Below, in pieces: positions 23,526 through 32,912 of a DNA stretch of 64,000 nt. The notes beneath the pieces are model-generated. The model saw only the letters and a program-made list of their open reading frames with translations, was not told the DNA's origin and did no database searches. A program made the translations under genes and the position numbers. This DNA comes from Gemmatimonadota bacterium. GTDB taxonomy: Bacteria; Gemmatimonadota; Gemmatimonadetes; Gemmatimonadales; Gemmatimonadaceae. Where the stretch lies: positions 1 to 64,000 of the forward strand of contig JARIFA010000003.1 in NCBI GenBank assembly GCA_031127075.1, in the 5' to 3' direction. Within the stretch, counting starts at the first letter, position 1; every line of letters starts with the position of its first letter.

Positions 23526-25871
23526 CTACCGCACCAGCGCTTGGTAGACCAGCGTGCTGAACCGCGCCCGCGCCTCCGGTGTCCCCGGGAGGTGCTGGAG
23601 CATCAGGACCATCACCAGCCGCTCCGACGGGTCCACCGCGTAGATACTCGCGTACGCGCCGCCCCAGTTGTAGCTCCCCACCGAGGCGAATCCGTTCGCG
23701 CCGAGTCGATCGACGGTGGAGAAGGCGAGCGAGTACCCGTTCCCGTCGGTGCTGTAGCGTGTGCCCACCTGGTTCGTGGTCATCAGCTCGACCGTGCGCG
23801 GGGCGAGGTACCGCTGCCCGTCGATGGTGCCACCCCGACGGAGCATCTCCAGGAAGCGCGCGTAATCGCGGGCCGTCGAGGTGAGTCCAGCGCCGCCCGC
23901 GAAGCTCCGCCGCGGACCGGTGACATAATGCCCTTGGCCGCGCGCGCCGGTGTCGGCGCGCACCGCGCGCCCATCGGTGTCGGTGCGGGACACCGTGACG
24001 AGCCGCGCCGAATCGGATGGGGTGACGAAGAAGCGGGTGTCGCGCATCCCGAGGGGCGCGAGGAGTCGCGTCTCGAGGAAGCGGTCGAGCGAGAGCCCGC
24101 TCGCCCGCTCGACCACGCAGCCGAGGATGTCGGTGTTGTAGCCATAGACGAAGCGCTCCCCCGGCTGCGCGACAAAGGGGAGGGTCCCGAGGCGGTCCAT
24201 CGTCGTGCAGATCGGCTCGTCCTTGTCGGCGGTGTACCAGCCGAAGCCCGCGGCGGGGCCGAGACCCGCCGCGCGATAGCGCGCGGCGACGCTCGCATCC
24301 GTCCCGTAGGAGATCCCCGCGGTGTGCGTGAGCAGGTCGAATATCGTGATCGCGCGGCGCGCGGGGACCGTCGTGCGTCCGGTGTCGGCGGGGTTCGCGA
24401 CCGTCGTACGTGCGAAGCTCGGCAGCCAGCGGCTCACCGGATCGCCCAGCGCGATCCGTCCCTCCTCGACGAGCATCATGACCGCCGTGCTCGTGATCGC
24501 CTTCGATTGCGAGGCGATGCGGAAGATGTGGTCGGGGCGCATCGGGCGGTTCGCCCCGCGGTCGGCCCAACCGACGGCGCGCTCGTAGACGACCTCCCCG
24601 TCCCGGAGCACGATCGCCACGGCGCCGGCGATGCGCGCCGAGTCCACCTGCGCTTGCAGGTACCGGTCGATACGGGCGAGGCGGTCGCCGTCGAAGGCAC
24701 TCCGCGCGTCGAGTTCCTCGAGCCGGAGGCGCGTGCTGAGGATGTACGGCGGCTGACCGGCGTCCCAGTGGCCGTAGGTGGTGGCCACGAACGAGCCGTC
24801 GCCGAGGCGTTCGAGGCCGGGGTAGGCCGAGTCCCATTGGTTCGTGTTGTCCTTGATGCGGACGCGGTACTGGCCGGGCGTCCCCGCGAGCAGGTCCTCC
24901 CATCGGCCGACCCAGGCGACCCAGTCCCCCTTGGTGGGGCTCCCCTCCGCCATGTCGCGGAAGGTCACGACGAGGCGGCCGTCCCGGGCGTACTGGGCCG
25001 TGTGGCGATCGCCGGTGAGTGCGCGGTCCATCTGGCGCGGCGTGCTCCAGGTGCGGCCCTCGTCGGTCGTGACCATCACGTGCGATTCGAGGCGTCGGCG
25101 GTTCTCCCGGAGGAGCAACGCGAGGGTGCGGCCGTCCGGCGACCGGACGGCGCCCGGCTCACAGAGATGGATCTCCGTGCCGCGCCAGATCTCCCGCGGT
25201 GCCTCCCACGTCCGGCCCCCATCACGCGATCGCACCTGGAAGAGTCGAAACGTGCCCTCGGCCCTCCCGCCCGCGCGGAAGAAACGACCATCGTCGTGGA
25301 AGAAGGCGAGGAGCGAGCCGTCCGCCATCGGCACGACCGACCCCATCACGACGATGCCACCCCAGTCGCCGATCGGCGCGAGCGGGGTCCAGGTGCGCCC
25401 CTCGTCATCGCTCGAGGCCATCCGCGCCGGATGCAACCCGGAGAAGAGCAGGATGCGATGCCCCCCCGTCAACGGGTCCGGGACGCGGAAGAGGGTCGGG
25501 GTCTCCTTCGATGTGGCCCAGTTGGCCGGCGTGGGGAGCCGCTCGCTCCAGGTGCGCCCGCCGTCGTCGCTCCGCTTGAGCAGGATGGCGCCCTCGCCGT
25601 GTCCCTTCGGATACGCGGCGAGGATGGTGCGGCCGTCGCCAAGGAGGACGGTGGAGATGTGGCCGAGGTATTGGCCGGCCTCACGGTCGACGACGACGTG
25701 GCGGCCGGCGTCGCGGTCGAGATCGACGAAGCGGGGTGTCTGGGCGTCCGCGCCCCGCGGGGCGGCGGCGAGCCCGACGAGCGTGGCGAGCAGCGTCGCC
25801 GTGCGGAGGGGGTGACGGCCTGAGCGGCCGTGGCGGATCTCGAGCGTGTGGGACGGGGTCGGTGTACGCAT
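23526..25871 (-). CDS. Exported sialidase/BNR-repeat domain fused to a class C beta-lactamase-like serine hydrolase
   Basis: 781 residues from the ATG at 25871, with a signal peptide ending at GADAQ. Residues about 45-370 form a six-bladed sialidase-type propeller with at least four Asp-boxes (SDDGGRTW, SDDEGRTW, SRDGGRTW, TTDEGRTW). Residues about 385-781 are a serine hydrolase of the beta-lactamase/DD-peptidase fold. It shows S-x-x-K as SQSK (after FRIA), the YxN motif as YGYN, and an HTAG segment typical of class C-like esterases. Both halves are complete. Either a glycan-binding propeller targets an esterase, or both are active. It is not a resistance beta-lactamase by any visible sign. 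It is divergent from the VPS10/BNR gene. Confidence 0.85.
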   Translation of the reverse strand: MRTPTPSHTLEIRHGRSGRHPLRTATLLATLVGLAAAPRGADAQTPRFVDLDRDAGRHVVVDREAGQYLGHISTVLLGDGRTILAAYPKGHGEGAILLKRSDDGGRTWSERLPTPANWATSKETPTLFRVPDPLTGGHRILLFSGLHPARMASSDDEGRTWTPLAPIGDWGGIVVMGSVVPMADGSLLAFFHDDGRFFRAGGRAEGTFRLFQVRSRDGGRTWEAPREIWRGTEIHLCEPGAVRSPDGRTLALLLRENRRRLESHVMVTTDEGRTWSTPRQMDRALTGDRHTAQYARDGRLVVTFRDMAEGSPTKGDWVAWVGRWEDLLAGTPGQYRVRIKDNTNQWDSAYPGLERLGDGSFVATTYGHWDAGQPPYILSTRLRLEELDARSAFDGDRLARIDRYLQAQVDSARIAGAVAIVLRDGEVVYERAVGWADRGANRPMRPDHIFRIASQSKAITSTAVMMLVEEGRIALGDPVSRWLPSFARTTVANPADTGRTTVPARRAITIFDLLTHTAGISYGTDASVAARYRAAGLGPAAGFGWYTADKDEPICTTMDRLGTLPFVAQPGERFVYGYNTDILGCVVERASGLSLDRFLETRLLAPLGMRDTRFFVTPSDSARLVTVSRTDTDGRAVRADTGARGQGHYVTGPRRSFAGGAGLTSTARDYARFLEMLRRGGTIDGQRYLAPRTVELMTTNQVGTRYSTDGNGYSLAFSTVDRLGANGFASVGSYNWGGAYASIYAVDPSERLVMVLMLQHLPGTPEARARFSTLVYQALVR

Positions 25872-25940
25872 GCAGAGAACATCGGTGCGCCGGAGGTCCG
25901 CGTCCACCGCGCGCCGTCCGGCTCAGCAGGCCCAACGCTC

Positions 25941-25969
25941 TTACCACTCCGGCGCGGCCGTGGTAGAGT
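25941..25969 (+). promoter_or_regulatory. Possible sigma70-type promoter for the VPS10/BNR gene
   Basis: TTACCA (25941-25946), a 17-bp spacer and TAGAGT (25964-25969) lie 31 bp upstream of the ATG at 26001. GAGG at 25991-25994 serves as ribosome binding site. Spacing is ideal; sequence match is moderate. Confidence 0.4.
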
Positions 25970-26000
25970 CTGGTCGATTCCACCGCCCACGAGGCCTGCT

Positions 26001-29000
26001 ATGCGATCCGTGCGTCCCCCCGTGCTCGCCCTCCTCCTGCTCGCCATCGCCTCCGGGCTGGCCGCGCAACCGACCCCCACCGCCCCCGCGCGCCCCGCCG
26101 CCGACCAGTGGCGCGGCCTCCATTGGCGCAACATCGGGCCGGAGGGGAACCGCTTCGCCGCCGCCGCCGGCGTCGTGGGTGATCCGCTCACCTATTTCGT
26201 CGGCTCCGCCTCGGGCGGCGTCTGGAAGACCACCGACGGTGGCGTGAACTGGCGTCCGACCTTCGACGCGCACCCGGTGCAGTCGATCGGCGCGCTCGCC
26301 GTCGCGCGGTCCGACCGCAACGTCGTCTGGGCCGGCACCGGCGAGGCGCACATCCGCAGTCACATCTCGGTCGGGCAGGGGATCTACAAGTCCACCGACG
26401 GCGGTGAGAGCTGGCAACTGATGGGGCTCGAGAAGACGGCGCGCATCGCGCGGATCGTCATCCACCCCACCAACCCCGACATCGTGCTGGCCTGCGCGCT
26501 CGGCCACGCCTACGGGCCGCAGCAGGAGCGCGGCGTCTATCGCACCACCGACGGCGGCGCGACCTGGACCCGCGTCCTCTTCGTCGACGAGAACACCGGC
26601 TGCTCCGATCTCGCGATGGACGCGACGAACCCGCGCGTCCTCTTCGCGGGGATGTGGCAGGTCGAGATCCACACCTGGGGGCGCACCAGCGGCGGCCCCG
26701 GGAGCGGGCTCTTCGTCTCGCGCGACGGTGGCGTCACCTGGACGCGCCTCCGCGGCAACGGCCTCCCCACCAAGCCGCACGGCAAGGTGGCGCTCGGCCT
26801 CTCGCCCTCGGACCCGAACCGCGTCTACGTGATGATCGAGACGGGGGACGGGATCCCGTGGAACGGGCAGGAGACGGAGAGCGGGCAGCTCTGGCGTTCG
26901 GAGGATGGCGGCCGGCGCTGGGCGCTCGTCAGTCGCGACCGTAACGTGATGGGACGCGCGCACTACTACTCGCGGATGGCGGTCGCGCCGGATGATCCCG
27001 ATGAGGCCTACTTCCTGACCGCATCGTACGCGAAGACGATCGATGGCGGGCGCACCGTGGAGGTGATCAGCCGCGGTCAGGCCCCCGGCGGCGACCACCA
27101 CGACATCTGGATCGACCCGACGAACGCCGACCGGCAGATTGTCGCGCACGACCAAGGCCTCTCGATCACGCAGAACCGCGGGCGCAGCTGGTACCGTCAG
27201 CGCCTCAGCAACGCGCAGCTGTACCACGTCACGGTCGACAACAACATCCCGTACAACGTGCTGGGGAATAAGCAGGACGAGCCGACGTATCGCGGTCCGA
27301 GCAACTCGCGGCTCGCTGGCGGGCGGATCCTCCGCGGGATGTGGCACGCGGTGGGCGGCGGCGAGAGCGGGTGGGCCACCCCCGATCCGGTCGATCCGAA
27401 CATCATCTGGTCCACCGCCTCGGGCTCGGGGATGGTCGGCGGCATCGTCGTCCGCTTCGAGGAGGATCGCCGGCAGTTCCGCACCGTCGAGGTGTGGCCG
27501 CAGCAGTCGAACGGACCGGCGGATGGCGTGAAGTACCGCTTCGTCTGGGATGCCCCGCTCACCATCTCCCCGTACGATCACAACACGATCTACACGGGGA
27601 GCCAGCACGTGCACCGCACGCGGAACGGCGGGCAGAGCTGGGAGGTCATCTCGCCGGACCTGACGCTCAACGACCGCTCGCGGATGGGGAGCTCGGGCGG
27701 CCTCACGCCTGACAACATCGGGGTCGAGTACGCGGGCGTGGTGTACGCGATCGCCGAGTCGCCGGTGGAGCAGGGCACCATCTGGGTGGGGACGAACGAC
27801 GGGCTCGTCCAGCTCACGCGGGACGACGGAAAGACCTGGACCAACCTCACGCGGAACCTGCCCAACCTGCCGGTCTGGGGCTCCGTGCGGAGCATCCATC
27901 CCTCGAAGTACGACGCGGCAACCGCCTACCTGACGGTGGATTTCCACCAAGTCAACAACCGCGACCCGTTCGTGTATCGCACCACGGACTACGGTCGCAC
28001 CTGGAAGGCGATCACCAATGGCCTGCCGCGTAACAACCTGAGTTACGCGAAGGTCATCCTTGAGGACCCGGTGCGTCGCGGGTTGCTCTACCTTGGGCTC
28101 GAGAACGGCATCTATGTGTCCTTCGACGCGGGGGAGAGTTGGCTCCCGCTGCAGAACGACCTCCCGGCGGCCCCCGTCTCCGGCATCCAGGTCCAGACGC
28201 ACTTCAATGACCTCGTGATCTCGACCTACGGGCGCGGCTTCTATATCCTCGACGATGTCACGCCGCTGCAGCAGCTGACCCCTGAGGTGATGGGGGCGGC
28301 CGCGCATCTCTTCCAGCCGCGGGCCGCGTATCGCTTCCGGAACATCACGGCGCCGTCGAGCACCTACGATGACCCGACGACGGGGGAGGACCCCCAGTAC
28401 GGTGCCTCGCTCAACTATTGGTTGAAGGCGCCGGTGGCGGAGGCGCCCAAGGTCGAGATCCTCGACGCGGCGGGCCGGGTGATCCGCACCCTCCGCGGCC
28501 CGAACGCGGCGGGGATCAACCGGCTCCACTGGGACCTGCGCGACGAGCCCGGGAAGGCGGTCCGGCTCCTCACCCCGCCGATGTACGTGCCCGATGTCGT
28601 CGTGCCCGCGGCAGGGCGCGAGGCCCCCGGCACCGCGCGCGTCTCCCTGCTGATGGCGCCGGGGACCTACACGGTGCGCCTCACCGTCGGTGGCGCGACG
28701 CAGACCCGGAGCCTCGAGGTCCGGAAGGACCCGAACTCGTCGGGCACGGTGGCGGAGATCGAACAGCAGTTGCGGATGACCGCGGCGATCCGCACCGAGA
28801 TGGACCGGGCGGCCGACGCCGTGGCGCGCATCGAGTCGGTGCGGGTGCAGCTCGATGCGCTGGGCCGCGCGGTGACCGACGCCGAGGTGCGGCGGTCGGC
28901 ACAGGCGCTCGGCGCGAAGCTCGTCGAAATCGAGATGAGCCTCGTGGATCTGCGGCTCACCGGGAACGGACAGGATGGCGTCCGCTTCGGTAGCAAGCTC

Positions 29001-29216
29001 ATCGGGAAGCTCGGCTACCTCGCCAACGGGCTCGGCAACGCCGACTTCCGGCCCACCGACCAGCAGGTGGAGGTGCAGGGGATCCTCGGCCAGCAGCTGC
29101 GGGAGCAACTCACGGCGCTCGATGCGGTGCTCGTGGCGGATCTGGGGGCGCTCAACGCGCTGCTGCGGCAGAAGGGGATCTCGCACGTGGGTGGGGCACC
29201 GGCGATCGTGCCCTGA
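26001..29216 (+). CDS. Secreted VPS10/BNR-repeat glycosyl-hydrolase-like protein
   Basis: 1071 residues with a signal peptide ending at LAAQ. The family start (WRNIGPEGNR, then GVWKTTDGGVNW) is followed by many Asp-box blades such as KSTDGGESW, RTTDGGATW, VSRDGGVTW, RSEDGGRRW, RTRNGGQSW and RTTDYGRTW. These form two stacked propellers of the sortilin/VPS10 type over residues about 30-780. The last ~280 residues contain a beta-sandwich (TYTVRLTVGGA) and a helical tail. Such proteins are abundant in Gemmatimonadota, Acidobacteriota and Bacteroidota. They are annotated as glycosyl hydrolases, but catalytic activity is not established. It is monocistronic, ending at a strong terminator. Confidence 0.88.
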   Translation: MRSVRPPVLALLLLAIASGLAAQPTPTAPARPAADQWRGLHWRNIGPEGNRFAAAAGVVGDPLTYFVGSASGGVWKTTDGGVNWRPTFDAHPVQSIGALAVARSDRNVVWAGTGEAHIRSHISVGQGIYKSTDGGESWQLMGLEKTARIARIVIHPTNPDIVLACALGHAYGPQQERGVYRTTDGGATWTRVLFVDENTGCSDLAMDATNPRVLFAGMWQVEIHTWGRTSGGPGSGLFVSRDGGVTWTRLRGNGLPTKPHGKVALGLSPSDPNRVYVMIETGDGIPWNGQETESGQLWRSEDGGRRWALVSRDRNVMGRAHYYSRMAVAPDDPDEAYFLTASYAKTIDGGRTVEVISRGQAPGGDHHDIWIDPTNADRQIVAHDQGLSITQNRGRSWYRQRLSNAQLYHVTVDNNIPYNVLGNKQDEPTYRGPSNSRLAGGRILRGMWHAVGGGESGWATPDPVDPNIIWSTASGSGMVGGIVVRFEEDRRQFRTVEVWPQQSNGPADGVKYRFVWDAPLTISPYDHNTIYTGSQHVHRTRNGGQSWEVISPDLTLNDRSRMGSSGGLTPDNIGVEYAGVVYAIAESPVEQGTIWVGTNDGLVQLTRDDGKTWTNLTRNLPNLPVWGSVRSIHPSKYDAATAYLTVDFHQVNNRDPFVYRTTDYGRTWKAITNGLPRNNLSYAKVILEDPVRRGLLYLGLENGIYVSFDAGESWLPLQNDLPAAPVSGIQVQTHFNDLVISTYGRGFYILDDVTPLQQLTPEVMGAAAHLFQPRAAYRFRNITAPSSTYDDPTTGEDPQYGASLNYWLKAPVAEAPKVEILDAAGRVIRTLRGPNAAGINRLHWDLRDEPGKAVRLLTPPMYVPDVVVPAAGREAPGTARVSLLMAPGTYTVRLTVGGATQTRSLEVRKDPNSSGTVAEIEQQLRMTAAIRTEMDRAADAVARIESVRVQLDALGRAVTDAEVRRSAQALGAKLVEIEMSLVDLRLTGNGQDGVRFGSKLIGKLGYLANGLGNADFRPTDQQVEVQGILGQQLREQLTALDAVLVADLGALNALLRQKGISHVGGAPAIVP

Positions 29217-29278
29217 GCCCCACCGGGCGGGGGTGAGAGCACTCCGCGCTCGGCCCGTCGTAGCAGGCGCATTCCAGG

Positions 29279-29310
29279 CGGCCCCCGTCCCGACTCCGGG
29301 GCGGGGGCCG
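29279..29310 (+). terminator. Intrinsic-type terminator after the VPS10/BNR gene
   Basis: A 14-bp stem (29279-29292 with 29297-29310, one G-T wobble, 4-base loop ACTC) rich in G/C, followed by TCATCTCTT. It separates the upstream gene from the beta-glucan locus promoter. Confidence 0.75.
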
Positions 29311-29317
29311 TCATCTC

Positions 29318-29366
29318 TTGACAGCATTGCTGGACAGCCGCATCGTTTGTTCGGTTGTCGAACAAA
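29318..29366 (+). promoter_or_regulatory. Promoter and operator of the lipoprotein-ROK unit
   Basis: A perfect -35 TTGACA (29318-29323) is followed 22 bp later by an inverted repeat with exact 8-bp arms: TTTGTTCG (29346-29353), 5-bp spacer, CGAACAAA (29359-29366). A weak -10 (CATCGT, 29341-29346) abuts the repeat, so a bound repressor would block initiation. A near-identical repeat in the same geometry lies at the other end of the locus. The ROK regulator encoded in the unit is the likely ligand-responsive repressor. Confidence 0.75.
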
Positions 29367-29426
29367 GCAGGGTGTTGGCCGCCCTGCCGGCAGGTGGTGT
29401 CCGGATCCCCTCTCCTGGAGTCCCTC

Positions 29427-32400
29427 ATGCGTTCCCCCCGCCTCTCCGCCGCCCTCCTTGCGGCCGTCCTCTCCCTCTCCGCCTGCGAACGCGAGGGTGG
29501 GACCGGTCCCGCCCCGATGCCGAACGACCCGACGGTCTTCACCGATGGGTTCGGCGAGGGGGTGTCGTGGCAGGCCTTCCAGGGCTCGCTGCTGACCGCG
29601 ATGTCGATCGACAACGCGGTCAAGTACCGCGGATCGGCGTCGCTCAAGATCACGATCCCTGACGCCGGGGACCCGAACGCCGGGTATTCTGGTGGCGCGT
29701 TCGTCTCGGACGTCGCGCGCGACTTCTCCACCTACGACGTCGTGTCGTTCTGGGCCAAGGCGAGCGTCGCCGCGACCCTCAACGTCGCCGGTCTCGGCAA
29801 TGACAACACCGGGACCTCGAAGTACACCGCCGAGCGCACGGACCTCGCGTTGACGACGGCGTGGCAGAAGTACACGATTGCCATCCCGTTGGCGTCGAAG
29901 CTCACGGTGGAGAAGGGCCTCTTCTTCTTCGCCGAGGGCCCCGAGGCGGGGAAGGGGTACACGCTCTGGCTCGATGACATCCAGTTCGAGACGCTGGGCA
30001 CGCTGACCAATCCGCGGCCGGCGATTACCGGCGGGACGTATGAGCAGGAGGTCGGAGACTCTCGGACGATCGTCGGGACGACGCTCACCGTCGCGGTGGG
30101 CGGGGTCGACCAGACCGTCGCCGCGTCGTCGGGCTACTTCACCTTCAGCTCCTCCAACACCGCCGTCGCGACGGTCACGAACGGCGTGATCAGCGTCGCC
30201 GCGCCTGGCGCGGCGACCATCACCGGCAGCTTGGGCGCCGTCTCGGCCGCCGGCAGCATCGCCCTCACCGCAGCCGCCCCGCCGGCGGTCGCCGCGCCGA
30301 CCCCGTCGCGGCTCGCGGCGAACGTGATCTCGCTCTTCAGCGGCGGCTACACGAACCGGACGATCGACACCTGGTCGGCGACCTGGGACGTTGCTGACGT
30401 CGCGGATGTGACGATCGCCGGCAACGCCACGAAGAAGTACAGCAACCTGTCGTACGCGGGGATCGAGTTCACGACGGCGCCGATCGACGCGACGCAGATG
30501 ACCGGCCTCCACCTCGATCTCTGGGTGACGCAGGCCGCCGGCTTCAAGATCAAGCTCGTCGACTTCGGCGCCAATGGCGTCTTCGGCGGCGGCGATGACA
30601 AGGAGCACGAGGTCACGCTGAACAGCAGCTCGTCCCCGGCGATCACCACCGGGGCGTGGAACTCCGTCGACATCCCCTTCTCGGCGTTCACCGGCCTGAC
30701 CACCCGCGGCAAGCTCGCGCAGATGATCATCGCCGGGAGCCCGACGGCGTATCTCGACAACGTCTACTTCTACAAGATCCCGCCGCCGCCGGGCCCGACC
30801 GCTGCGGCCGCGACGCCGACGAATCCGGCCGCTGGCGTGATCTCCCTCTTCAGCAACGCGTACACGGACCGGGTGGGAACCACGTGGTCGACGGTGTGGG
30901 ACCAGGCCGACGTCGCCGACGTGCAGGTGGCCGGCGACGACGTGAAGAAGTACACGAATCTGGTCTTCGCGGGCATCGAGCCCGCATCGCCGATCGATGC
31001 CTCCGGGATGTCGACCCTGAACTTCGACCTTTGGACGCCGGACTCCATCTCCGGGACGTCGTCGTTCAAGGTCAAGCTCGTCGACTTCGGGGCCAACGGG
31101 AGCTTCGGCGGCGGGGATGACACCGAGCACGAGCTCACCTTCACCCCGACCTCCACGCCGGCGTTGACCAACGGCAGCTGGGTGCGGTTCGCGATTCCGC
31201 TGACGAACTTCACCGGGCTCACCTCGCGGGCGAAGCTCGCGCAGATGATCCTCGTGAGCACGATGCCGACGGTGTATCTCGACAACATCTTCTTCTCGGC
31301 CGATGCGCCGGCGGTGGCCGCACCGACGCCGACGAAGGCGGCGGGCGACGTCATCTCGCTCTTCAGCAACGCGTACACGAACCGCACCGTGGATACCTGG
31401 TCGGCGGCGTGGGACCAGGCGGACGTGTCCGACGTGAGCATCGCTGGCAACAGCACGAAGAAGTACTCGGGCCTCGTCTTCGCGGGGATCGAGTTCACCA
31501 CCGCGACGATCGACGCGTCGGAGATGACGCACTTCTCCTTCGACCTCTGGACCCCGGAGGCGACGGCGGCGCCGGCCGAGTTCAAGGTCAAGCTCGTCGA
31601 CTTCGGCGCGAACAATGCGTTCGGCGGCGGGGATGACAAGGAGCAGGAGCTGGTCTTCTCGGCGACGTCCACCCCGGCGCTCGAGACGGGGAGCTGGGTC
31701 ACCTTCGACATCCCGCTGAGCGCCTTCACCGGGCTGACCACCCGACGGAACCTGGCGCAGCTGATCATCGTCAGCGCGCCGAGCGCGCGGACGCTCTTCA
31801 TCGACAACATGTACTTCTATAAGGCGCCGGCGCCGTCGGGACCTCAGGTCTCCGCGGCGGCTCCGACCGGGGCAGCGGCGTCGGTCATCTCGCTCTTCTC
31901 GAACGCGTACACGAACCGGCCGAACACCACCTGGTCGACGGTGTGGGACCAGGCCGACGTCACCGACGTCGCGGTCGGGTCCGACAGCGTCAAGAAGTAC
32001 TCGAACCTCGTCTTCGCGGGGATCGAACCGGCCGCGCCGGTCAACGCCGGGGCGATGACGCACTTCAACTTCGATCTCTGGACGCCGGACGCCGTGACCG
32101 GCACCTCGACCTTCAAGCTCAAGCTCGTCGACTGGGGGGCCGGCGGCTCCTTCGGCGGCGGCGATGACACCGAGCACGAGCTGACCTTCACCACCAGCTC
32201 CTCTCCGGCGCTCGCGACGGGGACCTGGGTCCGCTTCAAGGTCCCGCTTTCGAGCTTCACGGGGATGACGGGCCAGACGAGCATCGCCCAGTTCATCATC
32301 TCGGGTTCGCTCGGGACGGTCTACCTCGACAACATCTATTTCTCGGCGGATGCGCCGGCGATCGCCGCACCGACCCCGACGTATGCCGCGGGTGACGTGA

Positions 32401-32873
32401 TCTCGCTCTTCAGCAACGCCTACACCAATCAGAACGTGAACACCTGGTCGGCGGAGTGGGATTCGGCCGACCTCGCGGACGTGCAGGTGGCCGGGAACGA
32501 CGTCAAGAAGTACTCGAACCTGGTGTTCGCCGGCATCGAGTTCACCTCGTCGACCGTCAACGCGACCGCGATGACGCACTTCTCGTTCGATCTCTGGACG
32601 CCCGAGGCGACGACGGCCGCCTCGGAGGTCAAGGTGAAGCTCGTCGACTTCGGCACGAACAACGCCTTTGGCGGCGGTGATGACAAGGAGCACGAGCTCG
32701 TCTTCTCCACCACCTCCACCCCGGCGCTCGCCGGCGGGGCGTGGGTGACCTTCAACATCCCGCTGGCGCAGTTCACCGGCCTCACGACCCGCGGCAACCT
32801 GGCCCAGCTGATCCTCGTGAGCGCCCCGAGCGCTCGCACCGTCTTCATCGACAACGTCCTGTTCCACAAGTAG
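29427..32873 (+). CDS. Multi-module carbohydrate-binding-type surface lipoprotein
   Basis: 1148 residues. A lipobox (LSLSAC) around residue 20 marks a lipoprotein, and TGGAG (29416-29420) lies 6 bases before the ATG. After the lipidated Cys comes a ~150-residue beta-sandwich (FTDGFGEG to LWLDDIQFE) typical of carbohydrate-binding modules. A BIG2-like domain (TFSSSNTAVATVTNGVISV) follows, then five tandem ~170-residue modules (from about residue 291). Each module has VISLFS-x-YT, a Trp-rich strand, KKY-x-L-x-AGIE, KLVDFG, GGGDD-x-E-x-E and LDN-x-FF/YFYK. Modules of this kind accompany laminarin-degrading GH16 enzymes in Bacteroidota, as I recall. No catalytic motif is seen, so it is probably a surface glycan-capture protein. 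The ROK gene follows 39 bp downstream. Confidence 0.8.
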   Translation: MRSPRLSAALLAAVLSLSACEREGGTGPAPMPNDPTVFTDGFGEGVSWQAFQGSLLTAMSIDNAVKYRGSASLKITIPDAGDPNAGYSGGAFVSDVARDFSTYDVVSFWAKASVAATLNVAGLGNDNTGTSKYTAERTDLALTTAWQKYTIAIPLASKLTVEKGLFFFAEGPEAGKGYTLWLDDIQFETLGTLTNPRPAITGGTYEQEVGDSRTIVGTTLTVAVGGVDQTVAASSGYFTFSSSNTAVATVTNGVISVAAPGAATITGSLGAVSAAGSIALTAAAPPAVAAPTPSRLAANVISLFSGGYTNRTIDTWSATWDVADVADVTIAGNATKKYSNLSYAGIEFTTAPIDATQMTGLHLDLWVTQAAGFKIKLVDFGANGVFGGGDDKEHEVTLNSSSSPAITTGAWNSVDIPFSAFTGLTTRGKLAQMIIAGSPTAYLDNVYFYKIPPPPGPTAAAATPTNPAAGVISLFSNAYTDRVGTTWSTVWDQADVADVQVAGDDVKKYTNLVFAGIEPASPIDASGMSTLNFDLWTPDSISGTSSFKVKLVDFGANGSFGGGDDTEHELTFTPTSTPALTNGSWVRFAIPLTNFTGLTSRAKLAQMILVSTMPTVYLDNIFFSADAPAVAAPTPTKAAGDVISLFSNAYTNRTVDTWSAAWDQADVSDVSIAGNSTKKYSGLVFAGIEFTTATIDASEMTHFSFDLWTPEATAAPAEFKVKLVDFGANNAFGGGDDKEQELVFSATSTPALETGSWVTFDIPLSAFTGLTTRRNLAQLIIVSAPSARTLFIDNMYFYKAPAPSGPQVSAAAPTGAAASVISLFSNAYTNRPNTTWSTVWDQADVTDVAVGSDSVKKYSNLVFAGIEPAAPVNAGAMTHFNFDLWTPDAVTGTSTFKLKLVDWGAGGSFGGGDDTEHELTFTTSSSPALATGTWVRFKVPLSSFTGMTGQTSIAQFIISGSLGTVYLDNIYFSADAPAIAAPTPTYAAGDVISLFSNAYTNQNVNTWSAEWDSADLADVQVAGNDVKKYSNLVFAGIEFTSSTVNATAMTHFSFDLWTPEATTAASEVKVKLVDFGTNNAFGGGDDKEHELVFSTTSTPALAGGAWVTFNIPLAQFTGLTTRGNLAQLILVSAPSARTVFIDNVLFHK
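30292..32873 (+). repeat. Five tandem ~510-540-bp coding repeats in A-B-A-B-A order
   Basis: Modules begin near 30292, 30810, 31317, 31855 and 32365. Modules 1, 3 and 5 share AGIEFT, a TWSA-x-WD strand and, in 1 and 3, a YFYK ending. Modules 2 and 4 share TTWSTVWDQADV, AGIEPA, LWTPD, GTS and FSADAPA endings, each followed by AAPTPT. The alternation shows that the array grew by duplication of a two-module unit. Confidence 0.85.
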
Positions 32874-32912
32874 GCTTCAGGGCATGGCGCCCGCCGTGCC
32901 GCTGGTGAGACG

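Noticed and set aside
23959-24620. Antibiotic-resistance beta-lactamase
   Set aside because: SxxK and YxN are present, but the context is a large exported fusion with a glycan propeller and the motifs fit class C-like esterases; nothing indicates beta-lactam hydrolysis.
25941-32867. A ~2300-codon open frame on the minus strand
   Set aside because: It is antisense to three well-supported plus-strand genes, has highly charged Arg/Asp-rich low-complexity sequence and no recognisable domain. Long antisense frames are expected at this GC content.
30292-32873. CRISPR array or other DNA-level repeat
   Set aside because: The periodicity is ~510-540 bp, keeps the reading frame and encodes protein modules; there are no short direct repeats with unique spacers.
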